Below are positions 15,994-24,284 of a stretch of DNA of 37,353 bases, one piece after another. The stretch is taken from positions 1 to 37,353 of the forward strand of contig JAJZJL010000037.1 of NCBI GenBank assembly GCA_021810145.1, given 5' to 3'. A program made the translations under genes and the position numbers. The DNA is from Planctomycetota bacterium. Lineage in GTDB: Bacteria > Planctomycetota > Phycisphaerae > WQYP01. Within the stretch, counting starts at the first letter, position 1. Each line of letters opens with the position of its first letter. Under the pieces are notes generated by a model. That model did no database searches. It was not told the origin of the DNA and worked only from the letters and a program-made list of their open reading frames with translations.

Positions 15994-16337
15994 TGCACGG
16001 CCTCCGGTTCGCGGTTGAGCATGCGTTTAGCGCGTTTGACGCCCTCGTGCGTCAAACGACAGCGTTTGCGGGCCTGCTGGGAGGTTCCGGTTTTCTGCAC
16101 CTGCATTGCCAGCTTGGGCGATTGGGCCATCAAAGTGTCACCGCCCGTAAATCTTGATCCACCGCCTGCGAAGGCACCCTCCTCATGCGCGCCGGCATAA
16201 CGACGGCCCGGGGTGACCGAGGCCGTATTCAAGGTTCGGGAGGCTTCACCGCGTTTCAGCGACACCGGGGGGTTGACCTGAACCGCTTCAGCAAGGGATA
16301 TTTTTCGCCATTGGCCTCGCTTTTTTGTATTCGCCAC
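15990..16337 (-). CDS. Small basic protein coupled to DUF3800 gene
   Basis: This 115-residue, Lys/Arg-rich protein (about one fifth basic) has no recognised domain. It opens KKRGQWRKISLAEAVQ and ends with a predicted helix, KRCRLTHEGVKRAKRMLNRE. GTG is the start codon, with AGGGA 8 nt upstream. Its stop overlaps the start of the DUF3800 gene by 4 nt (ATGA), a sign of translational coupling. DUF3800 genes often have a small upstream partner of this kind, so the pair may be a two-gene cassette of accessory or defence type; that role is an inference. With its partner broken the gene may be a remnant. Confidence 0.7.
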   Translation of the reverse strand: MANTKKRGQWRKISLAEAVQVNPPVSLKRGEASRTLNTASVTPGRRYAGAHEEGAFAGGGSRFTGGDTLMAQSPKLAMQVQKTGTSQQARKRCRLTHEGVKRAKRMLNREPEAVQ

Positions 16338-16921
16338 CGTTTACTTCCCTTTCACTGCAACTGCGGGTGAGTGATTCTGCATCCACGCTTGGTTCGCCAA
16401 ACCTCAATCCTCCAAGCTACCATTCTAAACCAGGCTCCAACCGGGGGCACGATACAGTCCCATCGCGGCTTCGCCGCAACCAAATATCACATGGCCGCCG
16501 GCTCTGCCGGCGGTAACCGTCCGTCAAAAGCGCGGTGTGCCGAGTTGGGAATTCTTCGTAGATCACGAAGAATTTGACAGATTGTGGCACAGTGCGCAGA
16601 CCTTGGCAAGCCCCACCGTTGGCCATTTATTTTTTCATCGTTGGCTCGCTTTTGTGGTACGCTTGTTGGGGCATCGCATTTTTGGCTGGTGACCGGGGAC
16701 ATAACTATGAGAACCCCACGCTCCCATGCCTGCGGCTTGTTACCCCCGCGCGGGCATCAGGTTTTTTCCCCCGGCTGCGGCATCCGGCGGCGTAGCACAC
16801 TCTGTGTTTGTGTGCAGGTAACTCGGCTGTCGCAATCGCGGCTTTCAGCGGCGGCGAGGGGGCAGGCATGCGTTGCCTTGGGGCTTTGCTATGGCGGGCA
16901 AGATATGTTCAAATAGGGCTT
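16338..16921. other. Intergenic region with hairpins and one 82-bp repeat copy
   Basis: No gene is supported. CCGCCGGC-TCT-GCCGGCGG (16495-16513) is a perfect hairpin. AATTCTTCGT and ACGAAGAATT (16550-16559 and 16565-16574) form a 10-bp inverted repeat with a 5-nt spacer, possibly an operator. The direct repeat copy B occupies 16712-16793. Confidence 0.5.
16712..16793 (+). repeat. 82-83-bp direct repeat, copy B
   Basis: This copy matches 15225-15307 with one substitution and one missing base, in the same orientation. It lies between the DUF3800 cassette and the GT-C/TPR genes. The GC-rich CCCCGCGCGGGC core could fold locally. Confidence 0.8.
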
Positions 16922-19144
16922 ATGTCCGAATTGTCTTCGTTACCAACTGATCCTGAAAGCTCCTCCGACAGCGCGGCTGGCGCGACAGAGTTGCCGCAGG
17001 CGTTGTCCACGCCGGGAAAGCGTACGATCGGGGCGGTGGTGATCGTGCTTCTGGCGCTGGTGGCGTATTGGCCATTGCACACGGCGGGCTATATCTGGGA
17101 TGATGGCGGCTGGCTGGTGCACAATCATTTTGTGCATCATTGGCGGGGCCTTTGGAATATCTGGTTTAATCCGCATGATTCCATTCAATATTATCCGATG
17201 GTATTTACCGCGTTTAATCTGCAATGGCATATCTGGGGCGGAAACGCGCTGGGTTACCATGTGCTGAATATCATCATGCAGGCAGTGAATGCTGTTTTTC
17301 TCTGGCGTATTCTCAAGGCGCTGAAATTGCGCAGCGCCTGGATTGCGGCGGCGATCTGGGCGATTCATCCGGTCCAGGTGGAGACGGTCGGATGGGTTGT
17401 GGAGCAAAAGAATCTGCTGTCTGCCATGTTTCTGTTTCCCGCTGTTCTCATCTGGACGGGATTTGCGGATTTAGAGGGTAAACGCGGTGCCGGCGAACCG
17501 TTTTTAACCGTGCAGCAGTGGCGCAAGTATGCGTTGGCAACACTTTTGTTTGTTCTGGCTTTGTGCTCGAAAAGCGATGCCTGCATTGTTCCCGTGGTGC
17601 TGCTGTTTGTACTGGGCTGGAAACGCGAATATATCAAAACCCGCGATGTTCTGCTGTTGCTTCCGTGGATGGTCTTCGGCTTTCTGTCCGCCCTCATGAC
17701 CATTTACATTGAGCACTCACAGGTGGGTGCCAAGGGGCATGCATTTCAATTTACCATCGCCCAGCATCTGATCATTGCGGGCAAAGACCTCTGGTTTTAT
17801 CCATTCAAATTATTCTGGCCGTGGCCGATGATGGCGGTTTATCCACGATGGCATGTAAGCCATGTGGCGGCGTGGGAATGGGTATTCCCGATTACGGCAT
17901 TTGCCATCCCGCTGGTGTTATTGGCATTATCAAGAAAAATTGGACGCGGCCCCTTCGTGGCGGTTTGTGTGTATGGACTGATGATTTCACCCTTGCTGGG
18001 GTTTATCGCTTTTTACACGGAAGTTTATACATTTGTGGCGGATCATTATCAGTATCTGGCGTGTATCGGGATTATCGTCCTGGCCACAGAAGTGGTAGCC
18101 GAAGTAGTCAGCCGCGTGCGGCGGTCAGACCGTAACGCGGAGAAAATGGCGCTGCCAGCGGAGGGGTCAAAGGCACCCATTGAGGCAAAGACGAATGGTG
18201 GTTTTGGGCACCGGCTTGGGGCGGCTGTTTCGGTGCTGGTGTTGCTGGCGCTGGGAACAATGACCTGGGCGCAAAGCCAGATATATACGCCACCCCTGCG
18301 GGTATGGACGCACAACATCAAATGTAATCCCGATTGCTGGCTGGCCATGGAGCGTGTGGGCGTACATGAATACGGCAAAGGGCATGTATCGGCGGCACTG
18401 GTGCTGTTTGAGCGTGCCCAAGAACTTTCGCACGGTACAAATTTAATAGTCAATGCCAATTTGGGTGATTTATACCGGCATCTCGGGCAGTATGCCAAAG
18501 CCATTCCATATTATCGCCGGTCTCTGGCGGTAGCGGGGCGGCAGCCGCCGATCATTGCCCATCTGGTTGATTGCTACGAGAAAGTTGGCGACTGGCGACA
18601 GGCGTATATTGATCTTTTACATGGCGTTAAGCTTTTGCCGCACTCCGCGGACCTGCAGACACAATTGGCGGCGATGCTGGCCAAGGCGGGGCACCCCAGG
18701 CAGGCGGTACCTCACTTTATGATGGCCGTCAAATATGAACCTGCGGATACCCGGGCGTTATTTGGTCTGGCGGAGAGTCTCGCTGCGCTGGGAGAATGGC
18801 AAAAGGCGATTCCGTATTTTCAGCGGGCATTGAAAGCCTCGCCTGATTTCGGACAGGGGCATTTTGCGTATGGTGTGGTTTTGCTGCAACATGGTCAGCC
18901 GGCGCTGGCCGCGGAACAATTTCATACGGTTTTAGCTCTGGGCCGAGAGTTGCGGGTTGAGCATAACACGCTGGGGAAGCATTTTGCACCCGACCCCTGG
19001 CGGATTCAAACCCATCAGGCTCTGGCGGCGGCGTATGCCGCCGGGCACCATCCCCGGCGGGCGGCCAAACAAAAGGCGATCGTCAAGCGGCTGGTGCAAA
19101 GGCAGCAGCACTGGGCCGAGATCAAAAAGCATGTTAATAATTAA
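16922..19144 (+). CDS. GT-C-type polytopic membrane protein with C-terminal TPR repeats (paralog 1)
   Basis: This 740-residue protein has about ten hydrophobic segments in residues 35-460 and a C-terminal tetratricopeptide (TPR) region at about 500-710 with five or six repeats (for example YRHLGQYAKAIPYYRRSLA and ALGEWQKAIPYFQRALK). The first outer loop carries the acidic pair in YIWDDGGWLVHNH, and a later loop has IHPVQVETVGWVVEQKNLLS. This layout resembles GT-C glycosyltransferases fused to TPRs, such as TMTC-type O-mannosyltransferases, so a role in glycosylation of exported proteins or glycans is plausible but unproven. I chose ATG 16922 because its N-terminus then matches the paralog downstream in length; ATG 16868 has a better GAGGGGG site. 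A second paralog follows 18 bp downstream, evidently co-transcribed. Confidence 0.82.
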   Translation: MSELSSLPTDPESSSDSAAGATELPQALSTPGKRTIGAVVIVLLALVAYWPLHTAGYIWDDGGWLVHNHFVHHWRGLWNIWFNPHDSIQYYPMVFTAFNLQWHIWGGNALGYHVLNIIMQAVNAVFLWRILKALKLRSAWIAAAIWAIHPVQVETVGWVVEQKNLLSAMFLFPAVLIWTGFADLEGKRGAGEPFLTVQQWRKYALATLLFVLALCSKSDACIVPVVLLFVLGWKREYIKTRDVLLLLPWMVFGFLSALMTIYIEHSQVGAKGHAFQFTIAQHLIIAGKDLWFYPFKLFWPWPMMAVYPRWHVSHVAAWEWVFPITAFAIPLVLLALSRKIGRGPFVAVCVYGLMISPLLGFIAFYTEVYTFVADHYQYLACIGIIVLATEVVAEVVSRVRRSDRNAEKMALPAEGSKAPIEAKTNGGFGHRLGAAVSVLVLLALGTMTWAQSQIYTPPLRVWTHNIKCNPDCWLAMERVGVHEYGKGHVSAALVLFERAQELSHGTNLIVNANLGDLYRHLGQYAKAIPYYRRSLAVAGRQPPIIAHLVDCYEKVGDWRQAYIDLLHGVKLLPHSADLQTQLAAMLAKAGHPRQAVPHFMMAVKYEPADTRALFGLAESLAALGEWQKAIPYFQRALKASPDFGQGHFAYGVVLLQHGQPALAAEQFHTVLALGRELRVEHNTLGKHFAPDPWRIQTHQALAAAYAAGHHPRRAAKQKAIVKRLVQRQQHWAEIKKHVNN

Positions 19145-19162
19145 CGCAATGAAGGACCCCGA

Positions 19163-21010
19163 ATGAAGCGACATACATCCACCGCTCGCGCTGCGGTAAC
19201 GCGCGAGTCCGTCGAGGCGGTCAAAGCTTCCGCGGTCAGCAGAAAATGGAAAGCCATTCTGGCAATCGGCGGTCTGCTGCTGCTGACGCTGGCCGTTTAT
19301 TATCCGTTGCGGCGCGGTGTGTTTTTATGGGATGATGCCGCGTGGCTTACCAACAACCCGCTGATCCATCATTGGCGGGGTTTTGAAATATTCTGGTTTT
19401 CAATCAAATCCATGGGAGAGACGCAATATTACCCGATGACATTAAGTGTCTTGTCGATTGAATACCACCTCTGGGGTCTGCAGACCCTGCCGTATCATCT
19501 CGTCAACGTATTGTTCCAGGCCGGTAATGCGATCCTTCTGTGGCTGATCCTGCGGCGGCTGGAGTTGCGATCGGCGTGGCTGGTGGCGGCGCTGTTTGCG
19601 ATCCATCCGGTGCAGGTGGAGACGGTGGCGTGGGTGGCGGAAATTAAAAATCTGCTTTCCGGCTTCTTTTACTTTCTGGCGTTGCTGTGTTTCCTGAAAT
19701 TTATTGGAATCGGCCCGACCGGCGATGCAACCGGAAAAACCGGAAGTGCCGCAAAGCCCTGCTCCAACCATCAGTTGTATGTGGTATCAACGCTTCTGTT
19801 TTTGTTTGGATTGCTCAGCAAAACCGCGGTATGTACGTTGCCGGTGGCAATTCTGGTGATTCTCTGGTGGAAAGACCGGTGGCGCGAGCGGGAGATTATT
19901 CTGCGGCTGATACCCTGGTTTGTTATCGCGTTTATTATCGGCATGGTTACCATTCATGTGGAGCATACCAGTGTCGGCACCCACGGCGCGGCCTGGCGGT
20001 TCAGCATTGGACAGCGCCTTCTGATTGCCGGTCATGCGTTCTGGTTTTATCTCATCAAGCTGTTGTGGCCGCATCCGCTGCTGATGATTTATCCCCGCTG
20101 GCATTTGGGGCATAGTCTTGGATATCTCTGGGCAATCGCCGCGGCTGTTCTGATGGTATTTCTCTGGCTGATGAAGAATCGCATCGGCCGCGGTCCGTTG
20201 GCGGCCATGTTGTTTTATCTTATTACCATCGGGCCGGTGCTGGGCTTTATCACGTTTTACACGCAGATATACAGTTTTGTCGCGGACCATTATCAGTACC
20301 TTGCATGTATTGGGCCGCTGGTATTGGCCGGCGAGTTGATTTACCGGGCGGCTGATCGATTGGGGCAATGGAAGCACTTGTTGGCTTTGAGTGTGGCAGC
20401 CGCGCTGCTGGTGGTGTTGGGGTGGGTAAGCTTTAATCAAAGCAGACTTTACGACTGGGATTATACGCTCTGGCATTATGTTTATCGGCACAATCGGAAT
20501 TCATTTATTGTCAAGGCTCTGTATGGTGCCACGCTTCTGGAGCGGCAGCAATATGGTCCGGCCATGAAGCAACTTGTCGAAGCCAATGCCATGCACCGCC
20601 ATTGCCTGCCGGTGGTATTTAATCTGGCCGCCGGATACATGGTCACGGGACATTTCCATCGCGCGCTGCATTATTATGGATGGTATCTGCTGCATGATCC
20701 CGGCTCCGTGGACGCATGGACCAACTCGGCGAATTGTCTTGTAGCGCTGCGGGCATATGCTCCTGCCGCCCGTGATCTGGCAATGGCTTTGAAGTTCAAG
20801 CCGGATTTTGCCACCGGGTGGATGGAATTGGCCCATGTGAGTTATCTGGCCGGACATCGGAAATATGCGGAGAAGTTTTATCGCCATGCGATTCGCCTGG
20901 ATCCGTCCATGGCCCGGGTCAAACTTGCTGTATCGGCCAAAATGCTCCCGCAAATAGCGCCGGTTAACGCGATGAAACCTCCCGTCCGGCATCCGGCGAC
21001 GAGCCGATAA
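19163..21010 (+). CDS. GT-C-type polytopic membrane protein with TPR repeats (paralog 2)
   Basis: This 615-residue protein is a clear paralog of its upstream neighbour. It shares the first-loop acidic pair (VFLWDDAAWLTNNPLIHHWRG), the YYPMTLSVL segment, IHPVQVETVAWVAEIKNLLSG and the FYTQIYSFVADHYQYLACIG loop before the last membrane helices. The C-terminal part (about 450-600) has only three or four TPR-like units, so it is shorter. AAGGA lies 6 nt before the ATG, and the gene starts 18 bp after its neighbour's stop. A tandem duplication followed by divergence is the likely origin. The two may form a heteromer or handle different substrates; both are inferences. Function is presumably GT-C glycosyl transfer from a lipid-linked donor. 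Confidence 0.82.
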   Translation: MKRHTSTARAAVTRESVEAVKASAVSRKWKAILAIGGLLLLTLAVYYPLRRGVFLWDDAAWLTNNPLIHHWRGFEIFWFSIKSMGETQYYPMTLSVLSIEYHLWGLQTLPYHLVNVLFQAGNAILLWLILRRLELRSAWLVAALFAIHPVQVETVAWVAEIKNLLSGFFYFLALLCFLKFIGIGPTGDATGKTGSAAKPCSNHQLYVVSTLLFLFGLLSKTAVCTLPVAILVILWWKDRWREREIILRLIPWFVIAFIIGMVTIHVEHTSVGTHGAAWRFSIGQRLLIAGHAFWFYLIKLLWPHPLLMIYPRWHLGHSLGYLWAIAAAVLMVFLWLMKNRIGRGPLAAMLFYLITIGPVLGFITFYTQIYSFVADHYQYLACIGPLVLAGELIYRAADRLGQWKHLLALSVAAALLVVLGWVSFNQSRLYDWDYTLWHYVYRHNRNSFIVKALYGATLLERQQYGPAMKQLVEANAMHRHCLPVVFNLAAGYMVTGHFHRALHYYGWYLLHDPGSVDAWTNSANCLVALRAYAPAARDLAMALKFKPDFATGWMELAHVSYLAGHRKYAEKFYRHAIRLDPSMARVKLAVSAKMLPQIAPVNAMKPPVRHPATSR

Positions 21011-21123
21011 ATGTATCGTTCGCGCCGCTGAGATCGTGATTTTATCCGCCGACATTGCCAATGCCCCAAGTCCATTTCTTGGGTTAATGGCGAACCGCGC
21101 CACGGGTATAAGCGTATAAGGAA

Positions 21124-21164
21124 GTATTACGCAGTTGTCATGACAGTGTAATACATTGTATAAT
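21124..21164 (+). promoter_or_regulatory. Promoter with overlapping palindromic operator of the RHH regulator gene
   Basis: TTGTCA (21135-21140), an 18-nt spacer and TATAAT (21159-21164) form a strong promoter. Over the -35 lie GTATTAC (21124-21130) and GTAATAC (21148-21154) as a perfect 7-bp inverted repeat, and inside it the palindrome TGTCATGACA (21136-21145). Separated half-sites of this kind are typical for NikR-like ribbon-helix-helix regulators, suggesting autoregulation. Confidence 0.6.
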
Positions 21165-21219
21165 CTAACTGTCAGCCCGGTTCGCCGCGATCCGGCAGGG
21201 CGGTTGTAAGGAATATTTG

Positions 21220-21681
21220 ATGCGTAAAAATCAACAATCCGGAAAAATGCCGAAGGATCAGGTCATGGCCTTTAAGGTAGACGCGAAACTTGCGGAGCTT
21301 TTGGCCAGCGTCAAAAACAAAAGCGAATTAATTCGTGATGCCGTCTATGCGTACCTTGGGCATCTGTGCCCGTTGTGTGAAGGTAAAGGCACCATTCCGG
21401 CCAATCGCAGTCATGAAATTGAACTGCTGCTCAAGCAGCTTGAATTTGCAACCTGCACCGGATGCCATACGGCGCTGCCGGTGATGCCTCGTTTGCGGAA
21501 GCTGGTAAAAGCCATGCCCAAATCGGATCAGCTTCGGCTGACTGAATTTGAGAAGACCGGCGAGCTGTTGTGTGCTGATTGTTTTGAAAAAGCCGATCAA
21601 TGCGCCACCTGCGGGCAGCACGTGCCGCAGGGAAAACTGCCATCCCATCTGGCGCGGCGTCATGCGGCGGCGAAGGCCTGA
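21220..21681 (+). CDS. Ribbon-helix-helix regulator with four CxxC motifs (candidate metal sensor)
   Basis: This 153-residue protein begins with a ribbon-helix-helix DNA-binding segment at about 14-46 (VMAFKVDAKLAELLASV, then KSELIRDAVYAYL). It continues with four CxxC pairs: C50/C53, C79/C82, C118/C121 and C128/C131. The last pair is followed by H143 and H148, giving a CxxC-x11-H-x4-H zinc-finger-like set. His48, His65 and His83 add further possible ligands. NikR couples an RHH domain to a metal-binding ACT domain; here the sensor part is unrelated and Cys-rich, so the metal could be zinc, nickel or cobalt. AAGGA lies 7 nt before the ATG at 21220. The palindromic promoter upstream and the NicO-like transporter 69 bp downstream argue for metal-responsive control of that transporter. 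I know no named family with this exact build. Confidence 0.75.
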   Translation: MRKNQQSGKMPKDQVMAFKVDAKLAELLASVKNKSELIRDAVYAYLGHLCPLCEGKGTIPANRSHEIELLLKQLEFATCTGCHTALPVMPRLRKLVKAMPKSDQLRLTEFEKTGELLCADCFEKADQCATCGQHVPQGKLPSHLARRHAAAKA

Positions 21682-21750
21682 GGATTCGGCATTATTGGCG
21701 GAAGGTGTTGTGTTGCAGCAATTATTGACATGCTTTGGCGAGGTGGAATC

Positions 21751-22746
21751 ATGCACGCGGTGATCCTGGCGAATCTAAATTTGTGGAATCCCAGCGGTGT
21801 GGGGATGACCGTGGCGGCCATTTTGGCTACGGCATTCCTTCTGGGCATGGTGCATGGCATAACCCCTGATGAGCACACCTGGCCCATCACGTTCAGCTAC
21901 AGCGTCGGCAGCTACAGTTGGAAAGGCGGCATGAGGGCGGGACTGCTTTTTTCGCTGGCATTTACGCTTCAGCGTTCAATTGCATCGGAATTGGCATTCC
22001 TTTTTGTTAAGCCGGTCATGGCATTAATGGGAGCCGATTGGTTCAATTATTCGGTTTATATCATAGTGGGAACCGTAATGGCGGGTTCGGGAATATATAT
22101 TTTGCGGCGCGGAAAAATCTGGCATCTGCTGCACACACATAATATGCTGCACTCGGAAGGAGCCGCCGATCCGCAGTCCGCACCATGGTGGATGCCACTG
22201 GTGCATGGATTTATCGCCGGATGGGGCACGGGTGCCTTTGCGATTCTCGTGTACACAGCCCTGGCGCCGCACATGCCCAATGCGTGGGTTGGATTTGTTC
22301 CGGGAATGTTTTTTGGACTCGGCACCATGGTCATGCAGGTGCTGGTGGGGGGCTTGTTCGGCCAATGGATGGCTAAACGAAAGTTCAGCGAAAATGCCCG
22401 TGTGATGATCGCCCGGTTGATGTCGGGTCGGGTATTAACCTGGGGCGGGTTCAGCTTTGCTCTGGTGGGTTTGCTGGGGTTGATTTTTCCGGTCATTGGC
22501 GATCTTCAGATCAGTACCGGCATCAAAGTGCACAACCTGGCCCATCTGGGCGTTGGATTTTTCCTTGCGGTGGTGATGCTTTTCGGCGTGGCGGCGGTGG
22601 CTTTCTTCAAATCCATTCATGATGTCACAGCCATGGGAGTCAATGTTCCAGCGCCGGGAACTGCCGCCGATCATGCATCATGTGCCCATCATCATCACCA
22701 TCATGAAGCAGAAGCGGAACCTGCGCCGGGCAGTTCCCTGCCGTGA
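21751..22746 (+). CDS. NicO/UreH-like metal transporter with His-rich C-terminus
   Basis: This 331-residue protein has about six to eight hydrophobic helices. The first helix ends in LLGMVHGITPDEHTWPI, a variant of the H-x4-D-H signature of nickel/cobalt (NicO/RcnA/UreH-type) transporters, with one extra residue between Asp40 and His42. A second copy of the fold is suggested by VHGFIAGWGTGAFAILVY. The C-terminus carries a His cluster (six His in a row at about 313-318, with a Cys and more His nearby), which often binds Ni, Co or Zn in such carriers. I chose ATG 21751 because GAGG lies 7 nt upstream. It follows the RHH/CxxC regulator with a 69-bp gap, on the same strand. Export or import and the exact metal cannot be told from sequence. 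Confidence 0.78.
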   Translation: MHAVILANLNLWNPSGVGMTVAAILATAFLLGMVHGITPDEHTWPITFSYSVGSYSWKGGMRAGLLFSLAFTLQRSIASELAFLFVKPVMALMGADWFNYSVYIIVGTVMAGSGIYILRRGKIWHLLHTHNMLHSEGAADPQSAPWWMPLVHGFIAGWGTGAFAILVYTALAPHMPNAWVGFVPGMFFGLGTMVMQVLVGGLFGQWMAKRKFSENARVMIARLMSGRVLTWGGFSFALVGLLGLIFPVIGDLQISTGIKVHNLAHLGVGFFLAVVMLFGVAAVAFFKSIHDVTAMGVNVPAPGTAADHASCAHHHHHHEAEAEPAPGSSLP

Positions 22747-22792
22747 TGGCCAAGATGATAAAAATGTGGCAAAAATGCGAAAAACAGTGTCC

Positions 22793-22821
22793 TTGTTGAA
22801 TTCTTCGCTCTGTAGTAATCT
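22793..22821 (+). promoter_or_regulatory. Possible promoter of the LysM gene
   Basis: TTGTTG (22793-22798), a 17-nt spacer and TAATCT (22816-22821) resemble a sigma70 promoter. It lies about 140 bp before the LysM gene start. The match is moderate. Confidence 0.35.
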
Positions 22822-22961
22822 ATATGGCGCTGAAACTGTATTGTCGCATGGAGCGGCGTAGAAGTCAGCCTGGACCGGTCAGGAAGTGGTTGCCGCTGGC
22901 GCTAGTATGACAGGTTTCCGGAGTTTCCAGCCGTGCGCAACCATCCTGCGGGAGTTTTTCC

Positions 22962-23978
22962 ATGCGAACCGACGCTAAAGTCGCTCTGGTCGCGGTGCTG
23001 ATCATTGTTGTACTGGTTATCATTTACTTTGCATTCCGTAATCCATCGAGTCGCACCGCGGAGAATAACGCTCTGCCCAGCGCCCAGCCGGCGCTGGTTG
23101 AGGCACCGAATCTTCCAGGATCCAGTCCGGTGCCACCGGCTTTGACCCAACCGAGCCAAACCCAGCCGGGATTGGTCTCCCTGCCGGCAACCGCCGCAAC
23201 TTCCATGCCCGCAACCATGCCGAGTATGGCCGATCAGACCGCAACGTCTATGCCGTCACTTGCCACCAGCCAGACCACTGCTGCTTCACCCACGGCTGGC
23301 CCCGCCAGTGCGACGGGTGCCACCGCGGATAACTCCAATGCAACCTTGTCGCTTAATACACCTGCGGCCGACACCGGAAATTCCGGCTTGAACGCAACAA
23401 ATTCCAGCAATGCCGGTAACAGCGTCAACGCAGGTTCCGCCGATTCGGCTGGAAACGGTAACACCAATGCTACGCTGAGTTTTCCGCCGGTAAATTCCGG
23501 CTCCACCGGGTCGGCTTCCAGTGTGGCGCTGGGATCGCGTCGCCATCGGCATCGCAGCCGAACCCTTACGCTTTCGGCACCGCATGGCGGCATATATATC
23601 GTTCGCAAGAATGATACGCTGGCATCCATTTCCCGTCGCATCTACGGCAGTGAACGCATGATTCATGCACTGGAACGCGCCAATCCCGGACTCGATCCGC
23701 GACGTATGCGAATTGGCCAGCGGATTCGTCTTCCGCATCGTGGCCGCACGGCGATGACCGGAACATCTCATCGCGTTCGGCACCACACTTATGCGTCTTC
23801 AAGCCGGAGCGGCCGCACGTACGTGGTGCGGGCCGGAGAAGATTTATCCAGCATCGCCCGGCGATTTTATGGCAACCCCGGGCTGTGGAGACGGATTTAT
23901 AATGCCAACCGCCGGATCATTGGATCCAGTCCCAATAAGCTTCGTGCCGGCGAGCGCATTGTCATTCCGCCAAAGTGA
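22962..23978 (+). CDS. Membrane-anchored protein with two LysM domains
   Basis: This 338-residue protein has a single N-terminal hydrophobic anchor (about 7-25, VALVAVLIIVVLVIIYFAF), a long Ala/Ser/Thr/Asn/Pro-rich linker (about 30-185), then a basic stretch (SRRHRHRSRT) and two LysM domains. LysM 1 (about 209-258) opens YIVRKNDTLASISRRIYG and ends IRLP; LysM 2 (about 287-337) opens YVVRAGEDLSSIARRFYG and ends IVIPP. LysM domains bind N-acetylglucosamine-containing glycans such as peptidoglycan or chitin. The protein probably tethers the inner membrane to the wall across the periplasm, with the linker as spacer. GGGAG lies 8 nt before the ATG. No catalytic domain is present. No operon partner is evident. 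Confidence 0.88.
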   Translation: MRTDAKVALVAVLIIVVLVIIYFAFRNPSSRTAENNALPSAQPALVEAPNLPGSSPVPPALTQPSQTQPGLVSLPATAATSMPATMPSMADQTATSMPSLATSQTTAASPTAGPASATGATADNSNATLSLNTPAADTGNSGLNATNSSNAGNSVNAGSADSAGNGNTNATLSFPPVNSGSTGSASSVALGSRRHRHRSRTLTLSAPHGGIYIVRKNDTLASISRRIYGSERMIHALERANPGLDPRRMRIGQRIRLPHRGRTAMTGTSHRVRHHTYASSSRSGRTYVVRAGEDLSSIARRFYGNPGLWRRIYNANRRIIGSSPNKLRAGERIVIPPK

Positions 23979-24284
23979 AATCGTGGTAGTTAACGATGCT
24001 TTGTTCTAATCCATGCAGGATTCGTTTGGGCCTTCGCCCGGCGGATCGCCCGATTTTATAATCGGCAATATCGGTGCCGCAGGCTGCCCCATCGTGGATA
24101 AGCTGTTGGCAAAAAATTAACGTGACAAATCGCGGTCTTACAGCCATACTATCGTGCAGCTTGGTGGACAACCAAATGCCCGCCACGTACTATATGCAGT
24201 GTTGTTCGATTTTTGTTCGGGCAATATGTGGCATGATATTGGTTTGATGGTCATCCCGTTTCCGGGACTGCAACAGGTGGTGTG
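23979..24284. other. Intergenic region, nothing recognised
   Basis: These 306 bp contain no convincing gene or terminator. The DNA methyltransferase gene follows with its own AGGTGG site. Confidence 0.4.

Noticed and set aside
15990-16337. Toxin-antitoxin assignment for the small gene and DUF3800 pair
   Set aside because: The overlap fits a coupled pair, but no toxin or antitoxin family is recognised.
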